A stretch of DNA of 64,000 nucleotides from positions 186,001 to 250,000 of the forward strand of contig CAVTWA010000006.1 in NCBI GenBank assembly GCA_963738025.1, written 5' to 3'. Numbering within the stretch: position 1 is the first letter of the stretch; every line of letters starts with the position of its first letter. Of this stretch, positions 15,879-25,018 are shown in pieces. The translations under genes and the position numbers were made by a program. Source of the DNA: 20CM-2-55-15 sp963738025 (GTDB taxonomy: Bacteria > Acidobacteriota > Terriglobia > 20CM-2-55-15). Below the pieces are notes generated by a model. The model was not told the DNA's origin. It saw only the letters and a program-made list of their open reading frames with translations, and did no database searches.

Positions 15879-16751
15879 ATGAAGCGCGTTTTTTTGATCG
15901 TCGCCTGGATGCTCGGCACAACGCTCCTGGCTTCAGCACAAACCAGCTTCTTTTATCCCCATGTCGTGGACGGTGTGCTGGGCGCGACGATTTGGAAAAC
16001 AACGATTTTTCTGGCGAATTCGTCCTCCGCAAATGCCACCGGTGCGATCAGTTTCACGCAAGACAATAACGACCCGCTTGCCGCCGGTTCACCGTGGCAG
16101 ATCACGCTGGCGGATGAAACGGGATCTACGACGACCTCGAGTGTCTTCACATTTACGCTTCCCCCCGGTGCAGTGCATAAATATGTCTCCAGCGCCACGG
16201 GAGCGCTCAATAGCGGTTTCGCCAGCGTGACGACGAACTCGGGAACGGTCAGTGGAACAGCGGTATTTTCCGAATTTGACAGTGCGGGAAATCTGATCTG
16301 TGAAGCCGGAATCCCTTCGGCCACTCCCGTTCTGCGCCAAACGATCATGGTGGACACCACCGGCGGTAATAGCGTCGGGGTCGCCTACGTGAATCCCAGC
16401 ACGACCAGCATTGCCAACATCTCGTTGACGCTTCTAAATAATTCGGGCATCGCCGTTGCGGCGCCTGTCACGCAGACATTGGGTCCCGGTAATCACGTTT
16501 CGGGATTCACATCTCAATTCTTTCATTCCGCCCAACAAATGGTCGGCAGTATGCAAATCACCAGCAGCACACCGATAGCTGCCATCTCCTTACGGTTTGA
16601 CCGCACTCTTTCAAAATTCACAACCTTGCCCCCGGTGACGTTGGCCTCGTTGATCTCCACGGGTATGGAATGGCTTCAGGACCGCCGGCAGCGGACGCTT
16701 CCGGCAGCTTTCGAAACGCTGCTGGAGGCTTTCAGGTTACGAATCGCGTGA
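15879..16751 (+). CDS. exported beta-sandwich protein
   Basis: A 290-residue exported protein (signal MKRVFLIVAWMLGTTLLASA). Its body (TTIFLANSSSANATGAISFT, GAVHKYVSSATGALNSGFA, GTAVFSEFDSAGNLICEAGI) is a more distant version of the repeat in the preceding gene, keeping the EAGIP turn and a late ISLRF. AAAGGAGAAACC provides a strong ribosome binding site. With 34 bp between stop and start, the two are almost certainly one operon. The last 30 residues (basic, RDRRQRTLPAAF-like) do not resemble the rest and may come from a frame change. Confidence 0.7.
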   Translation: MKRVFLIVAWMLGTTLLASAQTSFFYPHVVDGVLGATIWKTTIFLANSSSANATGAISFTQDNNDPLAAGSPWQITLADETGSTTTSSVFTFTLPPGAVHKYVSSATGALNSGFASVTTNSGTVSGTAVFSEFDSAGNLICEAGIPSATPVLRQTIMVDTTGGNSVGVAYVNPSTTSIANISLTLLNNSGIAVAAPVTQTLGPGNHVSGFTSQFFHSAQQMVGSMQITSSTPIAAISLRFDRTLSKFTTLPPVTLASLISTGMEWLQDRRQRTLPAAFETLLEAFRLRIA

Positions 16752-16780
16752 AGTCCCAAGTGAATCAGGCGTCAGGCCAT

Positions 16781-16803
16781 TCCCCGCCTAAGTTAGGCGG
16801 GGA
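16781..16803. repeat. CCCCGCCTAA palindrome
   Basis: Arms TCCCCGCCTAA and TTAGGCGGGGA are perfect around a single G. It lies 29 bp after the stop of the exported-protein gene and could stop transcription. Confidence 0.8.
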
Positions 16804-16868
16804 TGCACTCGCGTAGCGAGGCCGGGGCGGCGCGGAGCGTGAGCCCGATAGGGCGAAACCTCAAAACA

Positions 16869-16945
16869 CTGTTCAAAGACGAACAGTACCGATTAATAAG
16901 GATGCTTCGCGAGCATCTATAAGGTGGCTTCGCGTCTTTGAACAG
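16869..16945. repeat. GTTCAAAGACG hairpin element, copy 1
   Basis: Terminal 13-bp inverted repeats CTGTTCAAAGACG (16869-16881) and CGTCTTTGAACAG (16933-16945) enclose GAACAGTACCGATTAATAAGG, with a nested GATGCTTCGCGAGCATC hairpin and ATAAGGTGGCTTCGC. The whole arrangement recurs at 41373-41457. Confidence 0.8.
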
Positions 16946-17061
16946 ACCACCCCGGCGCTTCGCGCCTGCCCATCCTTACTAAGGGGATTGGCGCAAAGCC
17001 GCACTCTTGCTGCCAGTCGTGGATTTCCGATCCAGCTTGAATTTATCTTGGACAGTTCAGG

Positions 17062-20000
17062 TCACCGGTTTTCCGGCACACGCACTTTCGGCTGTTTCGC
17101 CGGACCACCACGGCGCCAGAAGACTACAGGTTCGATGTTGAGTGCATAGCTGTCGTTCGCCGTACCCCACCTTTTGGTTAACTCGCGTTTGATCGCATCC
17201 ATTCGCCGTTTGACCAGTCCAGCCTCCTCCGTATCGGCGACGTAAGACAGACGCAGCACTGCCGGCGCTTTGCGCAGTTCCTCCAGGAGTAAGTCGAGAT
17301 GCGGTCTCCACAGATCGAGGATTTCGGTCTTACCCGGCTCGAACGCGGCATCCAGCAGATCGATGGAGACCACCCGGTGAATCGATGCACCGAAGTTGAC
17401 GTGCAGGGCCTTGCCGCTCGTGGCGCGCTGGATCTGCACCTGGTCGGTCGTCATCCGGAAGCCGCTGGGCAGCGTCCTGTCGTCGAGCTTCAGGACGAAA
17501 TTGCTGCCACGGCTCTCATTTGGCACGATGGCGCAGGTAACGTGGTACCGCCCGTACCGGTCGGTCGTGGCCTGCAGACCTGTTGGTGTTACCACACGCA
17601 CACCGGAAAGTCCCTCTTCGCCGTCGTCCTGCCACCCGTTACGATTCTTGTCGTTGAAAACCTTGCCGGTCACGTCGGTGCAATCGAATGTGGGATCGGG
17701 CACCAGGCGTACGGTGGCGGTGGCATCACCGGACATCGCGTTGCCGGTCACGGAGTTCAACGCCTGCGCATGGTTCACGTATTCGCCCTCCGCGCCGGCG
17801 CCCACGGCGACCAGCAGTTTCAGAGTGCGCCCCTGCATACCTCCGACGGTCAAGCCGTTCCAGCTGAGCGACAGGCCCACGATCGACGGCTCGGTCGGCA
17901 CACCGTCGAGAAGCGCAGATCCCTTGATGTAGCTGAATCCAGCAGGCAGGCGATCCACGATGCTCACATCCGTGAGCTTGGGGCTGCCATGGTTGTTCGC
18001 GGTGATCGTGTACGGAACCAACTGGCCGCGGGTCACGTTGACCACCGAAGTTGTCTTGGTGAGCGTGAGCAAGCCGGGCACCAGCGGATCCACCGGGATG
18101 TGATTGTTAAAGACCTGGCTCGAGCCAGGTATCTGGCTGTTATCGAGCTTCAGGCGAACCTGATAGGTCGTGCCGGCGCTGCGTGGCTGTACCGAGGCAG
18201 CCGGCGGGAATTCCGAAGGCTGAACTTCGCAGAACTGGGTCGTGCCCGGAATGGCATCGCCGGCTCTGCCGGGGCAGGCCGGCACCGGAAACGCTGCGGT
18301 CGAAGCGCTGGATGTTGGCGGAATGATCGACGAATAGCCGGCAATGTAGTTCGTTCCGGTCGGCGCCGTCACTCCGATGAGGTAGTCACCACCGCTCGGG
18401 CAGGCCGGGTCGCTGAAGTTGATGTCGAACCTGTAATAGCCGTCTGCGAGCGTGATCTGCCCTTGCTGGCCGGCATCGTCGAAGCAGGCCGCCGGCAAGG
18501 GCGAGGCGCTGCGCGCATCCAGCATCGTGAGGATCGCCGCGGCAACCGGTGTGCGCGCGATCGAGTTGTAGATGACGCCGTTCGGACGGATCGGCAGGTT
18601 GAGGCCCTGCAGATTGCCGCCGGACGTCATGATGATGTCGCTGATTCGCTGCAGTCCGTTCGTGAACGGCGAGGCAGCGCGGCCAAGCAGCGCAGTGTTC
18701 GGGCCCGCGCCCGGCGCACGGAGCCGCAGTTCGTACTTGACGGCGGCAGTATCGGTAGTGTCGGCAGGGTCATTCGGCACGACGCCGGTGATGCGATAGA
18801 CGCCGTTGGCGTCCGTCTGTACGGATTGTGACAATTGATTATCGGCGTAAAGCTCCACCGTCCAACCGGCCAGCGCCAGCTCGCGGGAATCCTGGACATT
18901 GTCGAAGTTCGCGTCATACCAGACCGACCCGTTCAGCACACCAGGGGCGGGGGGCAGCTTGGCGACGACGAGCGGGACAGTGGCGGTCGTCGTCTGGATG
19001 GGCTTGTTCCAGGTGGCCATGGCAGTATTGAAAACCTTTGTGCCGGGCACAGCGTTGGGATTGAGGGTAACGCGGAAACTGAGCACCACGATCGCGCCGG
19101 GCGCGAGCGGTCCGTAGATGGTGCCGTAGTTGGCAGTAATCGTCGATCCGGCGAAGCTGACGCCTGCTGCTGAACCGTTCAGCAACGCAGACCCGTTCGC
19201 ATATGCCAGCTGGCCGGCTTGCACTCCGTTGAGATCATCCGTGACAACGATGTTGTAGGCCGGCACGGCGCCACTATTCACGATACTGATGAGATAAACC
19301 AGCTGCGCGCCGGGAATGGGAGGGCCACCCCCGACTACGGAGACCTGCTTCGAGATTGAAACCTCCTGGGTGGCACTCGCTACAACGACAGTCGGTTGCG
19401 GGGCGTTTGCCGGATTGCCGGAGCTGTCGGTCAAGAGGTTCGGCTGCCCGGCGCTGCTCACCACGGCCTGGTTGCTGATCATGCTGTTCACGGGCGTGCC
19501 GGGGTTGACGCGCAGATCGTACTGAACGACGGCCGCAGTGCCGGGAGAGATCGTGCCTGCGCCAGGACCCGGTAGCGGCGGCGTCAGGCTGGATGAGCTG
19601 ATGTTGATGCCCGAAGCCAACGGGACGACGCCGTTATCAGGCCGCCCGACCGGCAGTCCGTTCAGGAGCGTGGTATTCGCGACGTAAGTCGTATTCGCCG
19701 GAACCGGGTCCTTCAAGACCACGCCTGTCGCAGGAGTCGCCCCGGAGTTCTGCACGGTGATCGTGTAGCGCAGCACATCTCCCGGATCGACGATGCCCGG
19801 CGAACCCAGATCCACGAGCAACGCGACTCGCTTCTGAGCATAGAGCACGGGATGATTACCCACGACGTCGCACGTTGGATCATTGGGAGCCGGCGTGCGG
19901 GGATCATCGGACGGCTGGTTGACGGATCCGCTGCCGGGAGCGGTGACGAAGCTCTGGTTGCAAATCAGCGTACCATTCGGGGTGTTCGGGTTCACGACCA

Positions 20001-21450
20001 CACTGAATGCGATGGTTGCAACATTGGCCTGGCTGCTGGACGCGTCCGCCGGCATCGAACCCGGCGTCGAGTCGGCCGGCGAGTTGATCAGCGTGCCGTT
20101 GATCAGCGGCGAGATGCCCGCTGCGTCCGCGACCGCCGCGCCATTCAGAGTCGTGCTGCCCGCAACGTAGGCCGTGTTCGCAGGCACCGCATCTCGCAAC
20201 AGGACGTTCACGGCGCCTGCATTGCTGATGTTCTTCACCGTGATGGAGTAGCGCAGCTTATCACCGGCGACCAGAACGTTCGTTCCTCCCAGATACGTCG
20301 AGAGCTTCTGCACACGGAAGACCGGAGCCGACACGATTGCCACGTGTGTCGCGTCTTCGCCGCCGGCAACAGTCGGATCGGCGATACCGTTCACGTTCGG
20401 GTCATCGCTCCAGGCGAAGGTGGGGCCATTGGCGACGCGCAGCGTGGCCTGGTTGGTGACGACCGTTCCGCTGACGACGGACGCCTTGAGTATGATATCG
20501 AACTGGATCAGCGCTACGCCGTTGGCCGGCAGGCTCAGATTGCGAATGTCGATGACACCGGTACGCTTCGCGCCGCCAATGCTGCTGGTGGCGCTGACGT
20601 CGGCGCCGGCCGGGAACGTGACCAGCGTCAGCGTGCCGGGCACGAAAGCCGCCTGGGCGTTCAGCGCGTCCATATCGTCAACGATGTTGAAATTGCTCAG
20701 CCCCTGATCGGTGGTGCGGAAGCGCAGCGTATAACGCAGCTTGTCACCGGGCGCGGCGGTTGTGGCGGGGTTTGCACCGCTCGTGAGATCCGCGACGGTC
20801 TTGTCGAATTCATATCCCGTCAGAGCCACCGTCACCGTGAAGGCGTCCTGATTGTCGAGGATGCCGGGCGTCCCGTTGGTCAAAGGCCCGGTGGACATCG
20901 TGCGGCCATCGACGCTGCTGTCTCCATCAAACCACTGGATCGCGCCGGCGATATTGTTCAGCGCCGCACCATTCTGTGTGTTGGGGTCGAGTTGAGTCCG
21001 GTAACGGACGATCAGCCGTTGACTCGGACCGATCGTTCCCGCGGCCGTCAGCACCGTCATGTCGAGTTGGCAGTTGGGCGCCGCGCTGTAGTTCAGCGAA
21101 TAGTCGCTGCCCTGAATCAGCGCTCCCTTGCCCGCAACCGCGGTGACGCCGTCGGCGGCGAAGACCTGTGCGCTGAGGATCTGGGGTGTCAGATTGCACA
21201 TGCCGCCCGTCGCGCCGTTCGGCAACAGGTCACGCAGAGACACGTTCCAGGCATCACCTGGTCCGCTGTTCTGGACGTCGATGCCGAAATTGCCCCATCG
21301 TCCCAGATTCAATGTCGCCGGGCCCGAGTTCCGGACCACGAGCTGCGCCGCCGCCGGGGTGGCCGCCAACAGCGACAGGAAGCAGGTGAACAGCAGGATT
21401 GCGACCCACTTGCAGCCTGCACTCCCATGAATTTTACCGCTCGAAGTCAT
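17062..21450 (-). CDS. DUF11 surface protein, one-module paralogue
   Basis: A 1,462-residue exported protein with a signal helix WVAILLFTCFLSLLAATPA. It has one copy of the module NSGPATLNLGRWGNFGIDV, FDKTVADLTSGANPATTAAP, VQKLSTYLGGTN, then further DUF11 repeats (each with a DPVPANTTYVANTTLLNG-type end), an SdrD_B-like domain (WYDANFDNVQDSRELALAGW), another DUF11, a second SdrD_B-like domain (VFNDKNRNGWQDDGEEGLSG) and a C-terminal OmpA-like segment (IDLLDAAFEPGKTEILDLW). It parallels the giant protein at 46380-54280, which has three modules. The ATG at 21450 is preceded by GAGGACGTTAC. No barrel gene follows it. Confidence 0.85.
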   Translation of the reverse strand: MTSSGKIHGSAGCKWVAILLFTCFLSLLAATPAAAQLVVRNSGPATLNLGRWGNFGIDVQNSGPGDAWNVSLRDLLPNGATGGMCNLTPQILSAQVFAADGVTAVAGKGALIQGSDYSLNYSAAPNCQLDMTVLTAAGTIGPSQRLIVRYRTQLDPNTQNGAALNNIAGAIQWFDGDSSVDGRTMSTGPLTNGTPGILDNQDAFTVTVALTGYEFDKTVADLTSGANPATTAAPGDKLRYTLRFRTTDQGLSNFNIVDDMDALNAQAAFVPGTLTLVTFPAGADVSATSSIGGAKRTGVIDIRNLSLPANGVALIQFDIILKASVVSGTVVTNQATLRVANGPTFAWSDDPNVNGIADPTVAGGEDATHVAIVSAPVFRVQKLSTYLGGTNVLVAGDKLRYSITVKNISNAGAVNVLLRDAVPANTAYVAGSTTLNGAAVADAAGISPLINGTLINSPADSTPGSMPADASSSQANVATIAFSVVVNPNTPNGTLICNQSFVTAPGSGSVNQPSDDPRTPAPNDPTCDVVGNHPVLYAQKRVALLVDLGSPGIVDPGDVLRYTITVQNSGATPATGVVLKDPVPANTTYVANTTLLNGLPVGRPDNGVVPLASGINISSSSLTPPLPGPGAGTISPGTAAVVQYDLRVNPGTPVNSMISNQAVVSSAGQPNLLTDSSGNPANAPQPTVVVASATQEVSISKQVSVVGGGPPIPGAQLVYLISIVNSGAVPAYNIVVTDDLNGVQAGQLAYANGSALLNGSAAGVSFAGSTITANYGTIYGPLAPGAIVVLSFRVTLNPNAVPGTKVFNTAMATWNKPIQTTTATVPLVVAKLPPAPGVLNGSVWYDANFDNVQDSRELALAGWTVELYADNQLSQSVQTDANGVYRITGVVPNDPADTTDTAAVKYELRLRAPGAGPNTALLGRAASPFTNGLQRISDIIMTSGGNLQGLNLPIRPNGVIYNSIARTPVAAAILTMLDARSASPLPAACFDDAGQQGQITLADGYYRFDINFSDPACPSGGDYLIGVTAPTGTNYIAGYSSIIPPTSSASTAAFPVPACPGRAGDAIPGTTQFCEVQPSEFPPAASVQPRSAGTTYQVRLKLDNSQIPGSSQVFNNHIPVDPLVPGLLTLTKTTSVVNVTRGQLVPYTITANNHGSPKLTDVSIVDRLPAGFSYIKGSALLDGVPTEPSIVGLSLSWNGLTVGGMQGRTLKLLVAVGAGAEGEYVNHAQALNSVTGNAMSGDATATVRLVPDPTFDCTDVTGKVFNDKNRNGWQDDGEEGLSGVRVVTPTGLQATTDRYGRYHVTCAIVPNESRGSNFVLKLDDRTLPSGFRMTTDQVQIQRATSGKALHVNFGASIHRVVSIDLLDAAFEPGKTEILDLWRPHLDLLLEELRKAPAVLRLSYVADTEEAGLVKRRMDAIKRELTKRWGTANDSYALNIEPVVFWRRGGPAKQPKVRVPENR

Positions 21451-21753
21451 GTAACGTCCTCGTTCCCTTAGCAGGCAATACGTCGCAGAGAGGGACCGAG
21501 GCCGTAGAATCGCATCCTTTCGATCCTTATCCTGACCGGTTCGCATAGCAACTCTAGAACATTTCATTCCACTTTAGTGTTTTGTTCAGGTTGCAGACGA
21601 CGAGCGTTCTGAATTCATCCAACTTGGTTGCAAATTTCAATAATTCGTGGACAAATCGCGAAGCAACTACCCGTCATCTCCCACAAGAGTCAGGGGAACC
21701 AGGTCCGGAACCCGATGTGCTACGAGCGATGGCTCCGAGAGTGGGAGACGAAT
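21451..21753. other. Divergent intergenic region
   Basis: It separates the leftward DUF11 gene from the rightward DUF1549 operon and contains the conserved element at 21547-21604. No gene is seen. Confidence 0.6.
21547..21604 (-). promoter_or_regulatory. upstream element shared by the two DUF11 loci
   Basis: On the minus strand it reads TGCAACCTGAACAAAACAC, then GGAATG and ATGTTCT and AGTTGCT. The same blocks in the same order and spacing occur at 63592-63650, ahead of the big envelope operon. It ends about 96 bp before the DUF11 start codon at 21450, a promoter or operator distance. Confidence 0.6.
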
Positions 21754-23646
21754 ATGCGACTACGTTGGTTCACACTGCCCATCTTGATACTGGCTTCAGG
21801 ATTGTTGTTGGGAGCCGCAACTAAAGACTGCATTTTTTTAAAGGATCCGGATCAGTTCACGACTGACGTCAAACGGCTCCAGAAGACGCGATCGGATCTT
21901 ACCGCCAGGGTTTCGATGTACGTCTCCAGGGCCGTGTTCGGCGATCAACTCGCGGTCCAAACGCTCGATGCGGCAACCGTTCCGCGGAAGAACTTCATCG
22001 ACGATTCGATCTTCGGCCACATGGCGACGGCAGGCGTTCGGTCTGCGCCATTAGCTTCAGACCTGGAGTTTCTGCGCCGTGTCACGCTGGATCTGACCGG
22101 CAGGATTCCATCCGGAGCCGACGCCGTCAGGTTCATGAACGATCCCAATCCATCCAAACGGGACCTGAAAGTGGATGCGTTGATTGGCTCACCGGAGTTT
22201 GTAGACAAATGGACCATGTTCCTTGGCGATCTCTACAAGAACAATTCGGACAACAACAACGTCACCCGCGATACGAACGGGCGGGACTCGTTTTATCTTT
22301 ATTTGAAGGATGCCGTCAGCACGAACAAACCTTACGATCAACTCGCCCGGGAATTGATTGCGGCCTCAGGCGACAGTTTTGCTCAGGGACAAGTCAACTG
22401 GCCGGTTGGTAACACGATCGCTATGGGTCCGGTGCAGGATACATATGATGGTCAAGCCGTAAACCTGGCCTCGATGTTCCTGGGCATCAACGTCGCCGAC
22501 TGCCTGCTCTGCCATGACGGCGCTCGCCATCTGACTCAGGTAAATCTGTGGGGTTCAACGATGAAACGGCAGAATATGTGGGGTCTTTCCGCATATTTTG
22601 CGCGTGTCCGCATGCAGCGGCAAGTTGTAACCACGACACCGGAAGTGGCGAAGTACATTGTCAGCGAAAACTCAACCGGTGAATACCAGCTGAATACCAC
22701 AAGCGGAAACCGGGTGGCGCGGCAGCCAGTCAACGGAGTGTCGGTCATCGCTCCGAACTATCCCTTCGCCGCGGACAGTCCTTCAGGTTCGGAGGGTGGC
22801 GTTCAGCCAGGCGGGAATCGGCGCCAGGCCCTCGCGCAGCAAGTTACCGGCGACATTCAGTTTTCTCGCGCGATCGTCAATTACATCTGGGAAAAGTTCA
22901 TGGTGCAGGCGTTCGTTTCCCCGTCGAACACCTTCGATCTTGCGCGCCTGGATCCCGATAATCCGCCGCCGGACCCGTGGACGGTGCAGCCGACCAATCC
23001 CCAACTCCTCGAGGCACTGGCCGAGTGGTTTCAAGCGAATCATTATGACCTGCGCGCTTTGATGTCACTGATCGCCAAGTCGAATGCTTATCAATTGTCG
23101 GCAACGTACCCCGGCACCTGGGACGTAAGCTATGTCCCCTACTACGCCCGGAGATATGTCCGCCGCCTGGATGCTGAAGAAGTTCACGATGCGATCGCGA
23201 AAGCCACGAATATGCCAGGCTACTACACGCTTCAGGGAGCGCTTCCGCCGGTTCGCTGGGCCATGCAATTTCCTGGGACGGAAGAGCCTGGATCGGACTC
23301 GACGGTGGCAGCGTTCCTCAACGCATTCGGCCGGGGAGATCGCGATACGAACCCCCGCCGCTCGGATGGTTCGGTCCTCCAGTCATTGGACATGCTGAAC
23401 AGCCCTGTTCTCCTTGATCGTATTCACCAGACCGACCAGGGCTCGCATGTGGCAACACTGTTGTCCCAGACCTCCGATCCCCAGACCATTCTTACGGATC
23501 TTTTCTTGAATACCTTGTCACGGCCGCCAACAGATCAGGAAATCGCACTCTATACACCACTGTTTCAACAGTCAGGGAATCAGGCAGCGGCGGAAAACAT
23601 TCAATGGGTGCTCCTCAACAAGGTCGATTTTCTTTTCAATTATTGA
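21754..23646 (+). CDS. exported DUF1549/DUF1553 protein
   Basis: A 630-residue exported protein. After the signal (RLRWFTLPILILASGLLLGA) comes DUF1549: LEFLRRVTLDLTGRIPS, then DPNPSKRDLKVDALIGSPEF and KWTMFLGDL. Mid-protein DCLLCHDG is a single CxxCH haem-binding motif. The C-terminal DUF1553 part includes FSRAIVNYIWEKFMVQAFV, PNPQLLEALAEWF-like PTNPQLLEALAEWF, and YARRYVRRLDAEEVHDAI. Such proteins are typical of Planctomycetes and Acidobacteria and nearly always precede a DUF1501 gene, as here. Function is unproven; electron transfer to a secreted oxidase is one idea. The ATG at 21754 follows GGGAGACGAAT. Confidence 0.85.
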   Translation: MRLRWFTLPILILASGLLLGAATKDCIFLKDPDQFTTDVKRLQKTRSDLTARVSMYVSRAVFGDQLAVQTLDAATVPRKNFIDDSIFGHMATAGVRSAPLASDLEFLRRVTLDLTGRIPSGADAVRFMNDPNPSKRDLKVDALIGSPEFVDKWTMFLGDLYKNNSDNNNVTRDTNGRDSFYLYLKDAVSTNKPYDQLARELIAASGDSFAQGQVNWPVGNTIAMGPVQDTYDGQAVNLASMFLGINVADCLLCHDGARHLTQVNLWGSTMKRQNMWGLSAYFARVRMQRQVVTTTPEVAKYIVSENSTGEYQLNTTSGNRVARQPVNGVSVIAPNYPFAADSPSGSEGGVQPGGNRRQALAQQVTGDIQFSRAIVNYIWEKFMVQAFVSPSNTFDLARLDPDNPPPDPWTVQPTNPQLLEALAEWFQANHYDLRALMSLIAKSNAYQLSATYPGTWDVSYVPYYARRYVRRLDAEEVHDAIAKATNMPGYYTLQGALPPVRWAMQFPGTEEPGSDSTVAAFLNAFGRGDRDTNPRRSDGSVLQSLDMLNSPVLLDRIHQTDQGSHVATLLSQTSDPQTILTDLFLNTLSRPPTDQEIALYTPLFQQSGNQAAAENIQWVLLNKVDFLFNY

Positions 23647-23651
23647 AATCT

Positions 23652-25007
23652 ATGGAATCTATTATCGACAGAAGAATCTTCTTCAAGATTGCCGCAACGG
23701 GCGTTGCAGGTTATTTCGTTTCGCCGCTGCAAACGGTGGCTCAAACGGTGACCACCACTCCCGGAGCGACTATTTTTGGTACCGCCAAAAACTGCATTTT
23801 CTTTTTGCTGGCCGGCGGCCCAAGCCACGTCGACACATTGGATTTGCGGGTGGGTTCATGGACGCCCAAGGACTTTGCGCCAACCACGATCAATGGCATC
23901 GATTGGCCGGGTGGACTGTTGCCGAATCTGGGAGCCCAGCTCACTTCAAATCGCTTTTCCGTCATTCGAAGCTGTCAGTCGCTCGCTCTTGTCCATGGTC
24001 TGCTCCAGAACTGGAATCAGATTGCGCGGAACCCCGCAAACGCGACAGGAAAAATTGCGCCCAACATGGGCTCCGTTGTGGCCCTTGAAAAGGAGCCGCA
24101 AAGAAAGACGGGCCAGGTACTTCCGGGATTTCTTTCGCTGAATGGCGGCGGCAGTCTGGCAGGGGCCGGATATTTCTCAGGCAAATACGCTCCTTTCGAT
24201 GTTTCACCCAGCGCCAACGGCTTATCGAATCTGAGTCATCGCGATGGCGAAACCGTCTTCACAGCTCGCTACAACACGCTGATCGCCGGCGATGCGCTAT
24301 TACGAGGCACGCCGTCGCCGTTCGGAACGACCGTCGATGAGATGTCGGAGTTTTACACATCGGCTAAAAACATGATGTACAACCCGACGGTGAACAATGC
24401 GTTTCGCTTTTCAGCCGCTGATCAACAGAAGTATGGTACGAGCTCGTTTGGAGGCGCGTGCGTTACGGCGCGCAACGTCCTGGCGGCAGACCTCGGCGTC
24501 CGGTACATCCAGATCACACTGGGTGGTTGGGATAATCACACGAACATTTATGCTCCGAATAACGGAATCTACCCGTCGGCAAGACAACTGGATTCAGGAC
24601 TGGGCAACCTTATCGCGGACCTCGCATCCATGCCTGGAAGTCAGGGCGCAACGATGCTCGACGATACCCTCCTGGTGGTCAAAGGCGAATTCGGGCGCAC
24701 CGTCGGAAATGTAACGGGTGGGGGTGGACGGGATCACTACTTCGTCCATTCCACGTTGATCGGCGGCGGAGGTGTTCAGGGCGGGCGAGCGCTGGGAATT
24801 ACATCCCCGGATGCCGCGTTTATCGATGACCCAGGCTGGTCCCAGCAACGACCCGTGTATGCGGAAGATATCGCAGCCACAATTTATTCTTCGCTGGGTA
24901 TCGATTACACAACGGTTCGTCATGACGATCCGCTCGGTCGCGGATTCGAGTACATCCCGCAAAACGAAGCGTGGCTGGGAACACCGATAGCAGAGTTGTT
25001 CCATTGA
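23652..25007 (+). CDS. DUF1501 exported protein
   Basis: A 451-residue protein of the DUF1501 family, alkaline-phosphatase-superfamily-like. It begins MESIIDRRIFFKIAATGVAG, a twin-arginine-like signal. The core has FLLAGGPSHVDTLDLR (family hallmark GGPSHIDT), GLLPNLGAQ and FSVIRSCQS, then VVKGEFGRTVGN (hallmark EFGRT) and GGRDHYFVHSTLIGGGGVQGG (hallmark GRDH). It starts five bases after the DUF1549 stop, so translation is probably coupled. The pair is a conserved secreted unit whose substrate is unknown. Confidence 0.9.
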   Translation: MESIIDRRIFFKIAATGVAGYFVSPLQTVAQTVTTTPGATIFGTAKNCIFFLLAGGPSHVDTLDLRVGSWTPKDFAPTTINGIDWPGGLLPNLGAQLTSNRFSVIRSCQSLALVHGLLQNWNQIARNPANATGKIAPNMGSVVALEKEPQRKTGQVLPGFLSLNGGGSLAGAGYFSGKYAPFDVSPSANGLSNLSHRDGETVFTARYNTLIAGDALLRGTPSPFGTTVDEMSEFYTSAKNMMYNPTVNNAFRFSAADQQKYGTSSFGGACVTARNVLAADLGVRYIQITLGGWDNHTNIYAPNNGIYPSARQLDSGLGNLIADLASMPGSQGATMLDDTLLVVKGEFGRTVGNVTGGGGRDHYFVHSTLIGGGGVQGGRALGITSPDAAFIDDPGWSQQRPVYAEDIAATIYSSLGIDYTTVRHDDPLGRGFEYIPQNEAWLGTPIAELFH

Positions 25008-25018
25008 GCACGAATCTA

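Larger units (their letters stand above)
16752..17061. other. Intergenic repeats between convergent genes
   Basis: It holds a CCCCGCCTAA palindrome at 16781-16803, a GGGGCGGCGCGGAGCGTGAG block also present at 34250, and the hairpin element at 16869-16945. No gene is seen. Confidence 0.65.

Noticed and set aside
17299..21471. Plus-strand open frames of about 510 and 539 codons opposite the smaller DUF11 gene
   Set aside because: Same antisense effect; composition is Arg/Gly/Asp-rich with no domain.
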